DNA of 64,000 nucleotides from an uncultured Chitinophaga sp. (lineage in GTDB: Bacteria > Bacteroidota > Bacteroidia > Cytophagales > Cyclobacteriaceae): assembly GCA_902168205.1 (NCBI GenBank), contig CABHOK010000017.1, positions 1 through 64,000 on the forward strand, read 5' to 3'. The notes beneath the pieces were generated by a model. It saw only the letters and a program-made list of their open reading frames with translations. It was not told where the DNA came from and did no database searches. Shown piece after piece: positions 58,690 through 64,000 of the stretch (positions are counted from its first letter, which is position 1; the number at the start of each line of letters is the position of its first letter). Both the position numbers and the translations under genes were made by a program.

Positions 58690-59330
58690 TGACCTCCGTC
58701 CATAAATGGATACTGTTCTTTTGAGGCCTTTTGATCGATTGTTCTGAACGCGTTGTTATTAATATAGATATCCAATGGAACAAATCCATTATCAAGTTTA
58801 ATCTCAATGTCAGATGACCATATATGAATGACGCTTGTTTTCTCGTCCCAAGACTCAATTCTCATTTGAATAAAAGGATCACCCGAATTTATTCGCGGAG
58901 CATTTGGTATAGCATTAATAATTCCTCTTTTAAATTTGCCTATCTCTAAGGTAACTCCACCTTTTATTCTCGTTAATGAATATCCAGTAACTTTCTCTAG
59001 CCTTAAATCAATTTTAAGCAGCTGCTCATCTGTAATATCACCGATTGGATGATTATAAATCGCTCTAAAAATATCCTCTACTGTTTTTACTCCTTGCTGT
59101 GCCTCATATTCTTTTGATGCCTGCACATATTTATATCCCGTAACACCATAGCTTATTTTAGCCGTTGCTCCATTATACTTGAAGTTTTTTATACCATACG
59201 TGGCCTCAATAGAGCCACCACCTCCATCATTCATCATTTGTTGAAAAGCAGCAACCCACATATCTGCTTCATTGCTCGATCCGAACATGTGCTGTCCACC
59301 ATCATCATCTCCAGGAAACGCTTTACGCTT
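58656..59330 (-). CDS. Truncated polymorphic-toxin-like C-terminal fragment
   Basis: The open frame begins after a TAA at 59331 with KRKAFPGDDDGGQHMFGSSNE and the first ATG is at 59288 (210 residues from there). The opening FPGDDDGG with no signal peptide resembles the junction after an Rhs-repeat core, where toxin domains begin. The rest (DMWVAAFQQMMNDGGGGSIEA, then beta-rich stretches and a C-terminal PFMDGGQWNFPTL) matches no toxin I know. The large N-terminal delivery part is absent from 59331-59542. It ends overlapping a small membrane gene. Likely an orphan toxin tail. Confidence 0.45.
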   Translation of the reverse strand, partial: KRKAFPGDDDGGQHMFGSSNEADMWVAAFQQMMNDGGGGSIEATYGIKNFKYNGATAKISYGVTGYKYVQASKEYEAQQGVKTVEDIFRAIYNHPIGDITDEQLLKIDLRLEKVTGYSLTRIKGGVTLEIGKFKRGIINAIPNAPRINSGDPFIQMRIESWDEKTSVIHIWSSDIEIKLDNGFVPLDIYINNNAFRTIDQKASKEQYPFMDGGQWNFPTLTPIK

Positions 59331-59467
59331 TTAGCACCCCAAAATAGCTGCATCCGCAATATCAGCTTGATCATGGTACATTAGATTCGCGCTACATATG
59401 TTTATATTCCGTAATCACTATTGCCGTGAGTTGTAACTATGTAAGCAGATAACAGCAATTCGTGTAT

Positions 59468-59497
59468 TAAAAAGGGCGACCATTGGCCGCCCTTTTA
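59468..59497 (-). terminator. Terminator of the SusCD operon
   Basis: AAAAGGGCG and CGCCCTTTT form a 9-bp stem with a 9-nt loop, U-rich on both sides. On the minus strand it lies 45 bp after the DUF1735-like gene. Confidence 0.8.
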
Positions 59498-59542
59498 GTA
59501 TTAAGTGAATCTTTCACTCACTTAGAACAATACATATATACA

Positions 59543-60448
59543 CTATTTATAGTATATATCAGTCACATTTCTTGTAAGAGTTGTATACTTAAGTGTAAAC
59601 ACTGTATAGTCAGAGTTTACGGTGATTGTTGGACCACTGGTGACCACAATACCAGCAGTTGCCCAAGCCCCCGTAACTGAAGCGGGATCAATCACAGCTT
59701 TAAAATTAGATAGAGTGCCATTATTGTTTGTAAAAGTGATAAAATAATTTGCTCCGTCATAGTAGCCTGTTGGTACATGAATAGTAGTAGGATCGGCAGG
59801 CGAGAAAATAGATGCTTCACCATAAAATGAGGTGCCATCAGGGCTTCCTGTTCCCGCCGGATTACTATATCGAATAAAATCATGTTTATAAGCTCCAGCT
59901 ATCGGATTCCCTATCATGTGGAAATATATATGACCATAATTGGTGCTCGTAACTACATCACCATCGTTGGTAGCCGTAATCGGTAATCCATAGTTTTGAC
60001 CAAAATCAATTTTAGAAGGGTAAACAGCAATCTGAAATATAGCATGTCTCTCCCCTGCCTTAATAACAGCGGTTTGGTTTATAAAATCATATAAACTATC
60101 GGGAAGAGGAAGATAATTAATTTTATCATTCACAAAATTAGCATTCAGTTTACTGTCATCAATAACTGCATTGACCGTTAAATCTCTACTCAGTGGGCTT
60201 GCTCCTTGAAGAGATACTATAAAGGTAATGGTATCCTTCTCCTTATCAGGAGACAATAACAATGCAGCATTGGCAAAGTAATTCAACCCCGAATTAATGG
60301 TAGTTGTTGCATCACCCTCATTATATATCAATTCGATGAAACTACTGGAAGAACTATTGGGAATATTCGCATCATTTGTATCAAGACACGATGACACTCC
60401 AACTATCATTAATAGAAAAGGTAGTGTCTGTTTTATAATCGATCTCAT
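59543..60448 (-). CDS. Surface lipoprotein of the SusCD locus (DUF1735-like)
   Basis: The 301-residue protein has a lipoprotein signal (LPFLLMIVGVSSCLDTNDAN, Cys at about 21), an N-terminal beta-sandwich domain like DUF1735/BACON regions (VSLQGASPLSRDLTVNAVIDDSKL; INQTAVIKAGERHAIFQIAV) and a C-terminal domain with aromatic-rich repeats. It follows the SusD-like gene by 14 bp and is probably a surface glycan- or peptide-binding accessory of that uptake system. Confidence 0.75.
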   Translation of the reverse strand: MRSIIKQTLPFLLMIVGVSSCLDTNDANIPNSSSSSFIELIYNEGDATTTINSGLNYFANAALLLSPDKEKDTITFIVSLQGASPLSRDLTVNAVIDDSKLNANFVNDKINYLPLPDSLYDFINQTAVIKAGERHAIFQIAVYPSKIDFGQNYGLPITATNDGDVVTSTNYGHIYFHMIGNPIAGAYKHDFIRYSNPAGTGSPDGTSFYGEASIFSPADPTTIHVPTGYYDGANYFITFTNNNGTLSNFKAVIDPASVTGAWATAGIVVTSGPTITVNSDYTVFTLKYTTLTRNVTDIYYK

Positions 60449-60462
60449 AGAGTTTAATGTTT

Positions 60463-62022
60463 TTATTTAGCCCAAAAAATAAGGGATGTAAAAGTGTTGA
60501 TACCTTGAGGAACATTCGCGCCATTGTATGCTATTTCAGTGGCTGGATATAGTATTCTAGAAGGTAATCTATCTGCACGTGTGCTCTGCGAAACAGTAGA
60601 TGCAAAAGTTGAAGTGGCTCCAGTGCCAGAAACCACCGGGTAACCTGTACGGCGATACTCATTCCATCCTTCATGGCTATGCACAAAATTCAACGCTATA
60701 TATTTTTGTGTAATAATCGCTTCAACCTGCTGGTCAGTGGTTGTCGCCAAATCAAAATTGACTAAGTAGCTTGAAGAATTTGCACTTATATAGGCAGATG
60801 CATCGCCATCGTCATCCCCTGAGATTGTTCCAGAAGGAAGCATGTATAAATAACTGAATGAAGCATTTATACCACTATTAAATAAAGTCTTAGCATTTCC
60901 ACTTACTATACCTTTTACCGCTGCTTCTGCTTGTAAAAAATAACTCTCTGCGGCTGTAAACAATGGGTAGCCGGCATCAGGTCCTTTTAGTACGCCTGTT
61001 GTATTACCTGCTGACGTACCTGTTCTTTCAGAACTTGGATACCAAAAACTTCCTGTAGGGCAGGATGGTACTTCATTACCTTCGTTACCAAGTTGGTTGG
61101 TTCCTGTACTAGGGTACTGGTAATATATAGCTGCTCCTCTTTTAGCATCTGTTAACTTTGTTCCGTCATAAAAAGCCATTATAAACTTTGTTGGTATCCA
61201 AGATTTAGTCGCAGCTCCACCTGTATATGAATAGGCCCACGTATTCCATGCTGGATTTTGTTTGTTGTTGTCACGAGAAAATCCAGGATCTATCAAAGCA
61301 TCTACACTTAAAAAACCATCGTTGCTAAATGAAGTTGTACTAAATGTCACTTTTCCATTTCCACGCACTAACAATCTTAACTTAATAGTATTGGCAAGCT
61401 GCTTCCATTTCACCATATCACCTGCAAATAATACATCAGATGATCCCAGTTTTTTAACCCCTCCAGAACTTTCAAGGCTCAAACCTTTATCTATACTACT
61501 AATCGCATTATCCAATTGAACAGCCAAGTCCGCATATACGGAAGCTGCATCGTCAAATGCCGGACTCAAACTATTAGCACCTTTAAGGGCATCAGTATAA
61601 GGGATATTATTATAAGCATCCACTAATAATTGATATTCATAAGCTTTCATAATTGATGCAGATGCATTAAAGTAGTAATGCTCTTCATCTGTGGAGTTAT
61701 CTATGATATATTGATAATCCTCCAAGTTATCATAGACACTTGTCCAAAGTCCACTATAATTACCGGAAGTGTAACTATATGTTACCAATTCATTGAAACC
61801 ACCATATCCACCGGCATTGGCTGCGTATCCACCAATTTGCGATCCATAGGTATTAAATGTGTTTAAAGTATTTGCCGTGGCTGTGAGGGCCTGCGGCAAT
61901 ATTAACTCAGGAGCAGCAGAAGTAGCTTGATTGGGGTTCGTATTAACATCCAAATAGTCGTTGCAAGCCGTTTCCAGAATAGCAAGACTAATGAAGATAA
62001 ATATATAATATGTATATCTCAT
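60463..62022 (-). CDS. SusD/RagB-family surface lipoprotein
   Basis: A 519-residue SusD-like protein with a lipoprotein signal (YTYYIFIFISLAILETACND) and the alpha-helical TPR-type scaffold: DYLDVNTNPNQATSAAPELILPQA at the start and IITQKYIALNFVHSHEGWNEYRRTGYPV near the end, the conserved SusD_RagB signature. It captures ligand at the cell surface and hands it to the SusC-type barrel encoded 61 bp upstream. The cargo (glycan, peptide or other) is not readable. Confidence 0.95.
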   Translation of the reverse strand: MRYTYYIFIFISLAILETACNDYLDVNTNPNQATSAAPELILPQALTATANTLNTFNTYGSQIGGYAANAGGYGGFNELVTYSYTSGNYSGLWTSVYDNLEDYQYIIDNSTDEEHYYFNASASIMKAYEYQLLVDAYNNIPYTDALKGANSLSPAFDDAASVYADLAVQLDNAISSIDKGLSLESSGGVKKLGSSDVLFAGDMVKWKQLANTIKLRLLVRGNGKVTFSTTSFSNDGFLSVDALIDPGFSRDNNKQNPAWNTWAYSYTGGAATKSWIPTKFIMAFYDGTKLTDAKRGAAIYYQYPSTGTNQLGNEGNEVPSCPTGSFWYPSSERTGTSAGNTTGVLKGPDAGYPLFTAAESYFLQAEAAVKGIVSGNAKTLFNSGINASFSYLYMLPSGTISGDDDGDASAYISANSSSYLVNFDLATTTDQQVEAIITQKYIALNFVHSHEGWNEYRRTGYPVVSGTGATSTFASTVSQSTRADRLPSRILYPATEIAYNGANVPQGINTFTSLIFWAK

Positions 62023-62083
62023 TGTTCAATATTTTAAAGTTCAGATCAGCATTTCATTAACTATAAATGCAGTAAAACTTGAT

Positions 62084-64000
62084 TTAGAATTTAACGGAAA
62101 CAGTCGCACCATATGTGCGCGTTGGAGGAGTCTGACTCAAATCGTTCAAACCTGTTCCGTTTCCTGTAGTGCTGCCACTGCTGTATTCAGGATCAGCATA
62201 CAGGTTGTCTTTAGCCATCCAAAGGAACAAGTTACGGCCTTGAACACTTATAGTGACGTCCTTAATAATTTTAGTACCGCTAAGAAGTGACGCAGGTAAC
62301 GAGTAGGACAATGAGATCTCTCTCAACTTTATGAAATTTCCGGAAGTAACATAGTTTGATGTAACATTTCGATTAATACCATCTGACCAAAAACCATTGT
62401 TCCCATTACCATTGGCGATGGCAACGCTCTTATTCTCAACATAATTTCCACTTTCGTCCATGTAAACAGAATTAGGAAAAATAAAGCTCTTGCGATCGTA
62501 TACAGCGGTTCTGTATCCTGTACCTGACCAGTCTAATTCAGAACCTATACCATTGAAGATTTTATAGCCTGTACGAGCTTCAAATAATATTGAGAAACGT
62601 AGCCCCTTATAACTTACCGCTGCGTTCATCCCCATTCTATTTTTAGGTGTACCATTTCCCAAAATCACAAGAGAACTTGTTTGAGTTGGAAGACCAGTCG
62701 TAGAATTAACAATTACTCGCCCCTTATCATCTCTTACATAATCATATCCCATGAGTACAGGAAAAGATTGACCAGCCACAGCAGCAGAGATTGCAGTACC
62801 GGTTGATCCAAGATTGATTCTGTCGAGAGTAGAGGCAATCGAATTAACTGTATTCTTAAGGTATGTATAGTTACCACCAATTGTTACTTCCCAATTATCG
62901 GTCTTAATAGGCGTCACCATCAAATCGAGCTCAAGTCCCTGACTTTGTGTTTGTCCAACATTTGTCAATAAATTCTGGAAACCTGTACTATAAGCGAGAG
63001 AAGTATTAACAGTTTGATCATTTGTTTTTGTATTGAACCAAGTTACGTGAGTAGTAATACGGTCCTGTAGCGCAGACAAATCAAATCCAAATTCATAACC
63101 TTTTGTGATCTCAGGTCTCAAATCATTCGATACGATCGTACCATTAACAGTATACCCCGCTAGGCTATTATACGGAAAACCATAACCAGTTGCGCTGCCG
63201 ACCGTTGTATAAAGTTGATAAGCTCCTAAATCATCAGAAGTACCTAAATTTACTTTACCATTCTTATTTAAACCACCTCTTATCTTCAAATAACTGATGA
63301 CGTTACTCTGAGCAATTGCAGGAATAGCTTCACTAGCAACAAAAGATGCATCTACTGATGGATAAAAGAAGGATCTATTTTCTGCTGCTAACCTAGAATC
63401 CCAGTCGTTACGCGCTCTGGCCGTTACGAAGAGATAATCCTTATAACTAATTACTGCTTGGCCTAAAATCCCCATCAGGCGAGTTTTGAATTCAGCCTCC
63501 CCGTATGTTGGAGTACCCGTTCCGTTACTCAAGTTGTATAGCCCATCAATAACAAGCCCCCCTATATATGTAGACATATAGCGGTTTTCATTTTGCTTCC
63601 ATTGCCCACCTGCAACAACATTGAAATTAAAATCTCCTACAGTTTTATTGTATTGTGCCAAGAAATCAGTAAGAAGCTGGGTTTGAAAATTACTGGTTTC
63701 TGTTACAGAACCTGTAATATCACTTTTAGAGCTCATGTCTGTATTCTCAGCCCATGTTGTATAATTAAAAGCTCCAGTTGTATACTTATCAGAGTAATTT
63801 CTAGTAGATATACCTTGACGTGCGATCAAATCAAGACCAACAAAAGGTGTGACTTTTATCTCTACACTTCCTGTGAGATAATCGTTTCGTGTCTTCTGGC
63901 GATAATTATCTGCTGTAAAATATGGATTCTGATACCACGGGTTATAAAAACCATTGGGATTTGCAAACTTATTATTTCTCCAATCTTTATACTTCGTTAT
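62084..64000 (-). CDS. SusC/RagA-family TonB-linked receptor (partial)
   Basis: The frame is open from the window end (ITKYKDWRNNKFANPNG and onward) to the stop at 62084, so at least 638 C-terminal residues of the barrel are present and the N-terminus with plug lies outside. SusC hallmarks: WFNTKTNDQTVNTSLAYSTGF, GFDLSALQDRITTHV, NRMGMNAAVSYKGLRFSILFEARTGYKIFNG and LREISLSYSLPASLL, ending RTYGATVSVKF. It forms the TonB-driven channel of the SusCD pair with the SusD gene 61 bp downstream. There is no start codon inside the window. Confidence 0.95.
   Translation of the reverse strand: MTKYKDWRNNKFANPNGFYNPWYQNPYFTADNYRQKTRNDYLTGSVEIKVTPFVGLDLIARQGISTRNYSDKYTTGAFNYTTWAENTDMSSKSDITGSVTETSNFQTQLLTDFLAQYNKTVGDFNFNVVAGGQWKQNENRYMSTYIGGLVIDGLYNLSNGTGTPTYGEAEFKTRLMGILGQAVISYKDYLFVTARARNDWDSRLAAENRSFFYPSVDASFVASEAIPAIAQSNVISYLKIRGGLNKNGKVNLGTSDDLGAYQLYTTVGSATGYGFPYNSLAGYTVNGTIVSNDLRPEITKGYEFGFDLSALQDRITTHVTWFNTKTNDQTVNTSLAYSTGFQNLLTNVGQTQSQGLELDLMVTPIKTDNWEVTIGGNYTYLKNTVNSIASTLDRINLGSTGTAISAAVAGQSFPVLMGYDYVRDDKGRVIVNSTTGLPTQTSSLVILGNGTPKNRMGMNAAVSYKGLRFSILFEARTGYKIFNGIGSELDWSGTGYRTAVYDRKSFIFPNSVYMDESGNYVENKSVAIANGNGNNGFWSDGINRNVTSNYVTSGNFIKLREISLSYSLPASLLSGTKIIKDVTISVQGRNLFLWMAKDNLYADPEYSSGSTTGNGTGLNDLSQTPPTRTYGATVSVKF

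Overview
The window reads as chromosomal DNA of a Bacteroidota bacterium, most likely of the Cytophagales/Cytophagia type. The evidence is a SusC/SusD pair, a DUF4097-linked ECF sigma operon, LptD/MCE/amidase in the arrangement usual for the phylum, a LytTR two-component pair, scarce Shine-Dalgarno sequences, and several promoters that fit the Bacteroidota consensus (TTG, about 19 bp, then TAnnTTTG). Genus cannot be fixed from sequence alone.

Layout. 1-130 is the edge of an insertion sequence. 334-3392 is an ECF sigma factor, a membrane HEAT-repeat protein (probable anti-sigma) and two DUF4097 envelope proteins. 3835-10921 is a sulfur-linked block: a promoter/operator, a SAM-clan (S-box) riboswitch, a 29-residue ORF ending in three cysteines, a PhyH-type dioxygenase, an ATP-grasp ligase, a YeiH-type exporter behind a second operator and a structured leader, and a TonB-dependent receptor behind a third operator. 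11286-18605 holds a SET-domain protein with a lysine-rich tail, a large TPR membrane protein, gatC, an acyltransferase, an M24 peptidase and a thioesterase. 18711-23353 is an EmrAB/TolC-type efflux operon with a divergent MarR regulator. 23434-32249 is mostly housekeeping (MATE, Nudix, RNase HII, serine hydrolase, RadC-like, NRDE, hydrolase, ABC ATPase, cobalamin adenosyltransferase). 32364-38731 covers LptD, amidase, MCE protein and an acyl-CoA carboxylase subunit. 38879-46586 has a SIMPL protein, a transglutaminase-like protein, a LytTR response regulator and histidine kinase, and a MacAB-like exporter. 46750-47918 is a peroxiredoxin and an Rrf2 regulator separated by a fourth copy of the operator. 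47993-48760 has three tRNAs around crcB. 48940-57573 contains a frameshifted lipocalin-like gene, lysS, proline dehydrogenase, aroB, aroA and others. 57687-59330 looks like decayed polymorphic-toxin tails with small partner genes. 59543-64000 is a SusCD nutrient-uptake operon that runs out of the window.

The most notable signal is a shared 15-bp operator, consensus CTATNGATTTRRTAG, at 3867, 6209 and 7924 and in a close variant at 47439. It sits on the -7 or -33 element of four promoters. The Rrf2 protein beside the fourth copy carries four clustered cysteines and is the obvious candidate repressor. Within this putative regulon, the S-box, poly-cysteine mini-ORF, dioxygenase and ATP-grasp gene form a compact unit whose product is unknown: a sulfur-scavenging pathway with a cysteine-sensing leader peptide, or a modified-peptide (RiPP-like) pathway. 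Non-coding DNA also carries several families of short, periodic, dispersed repeats.
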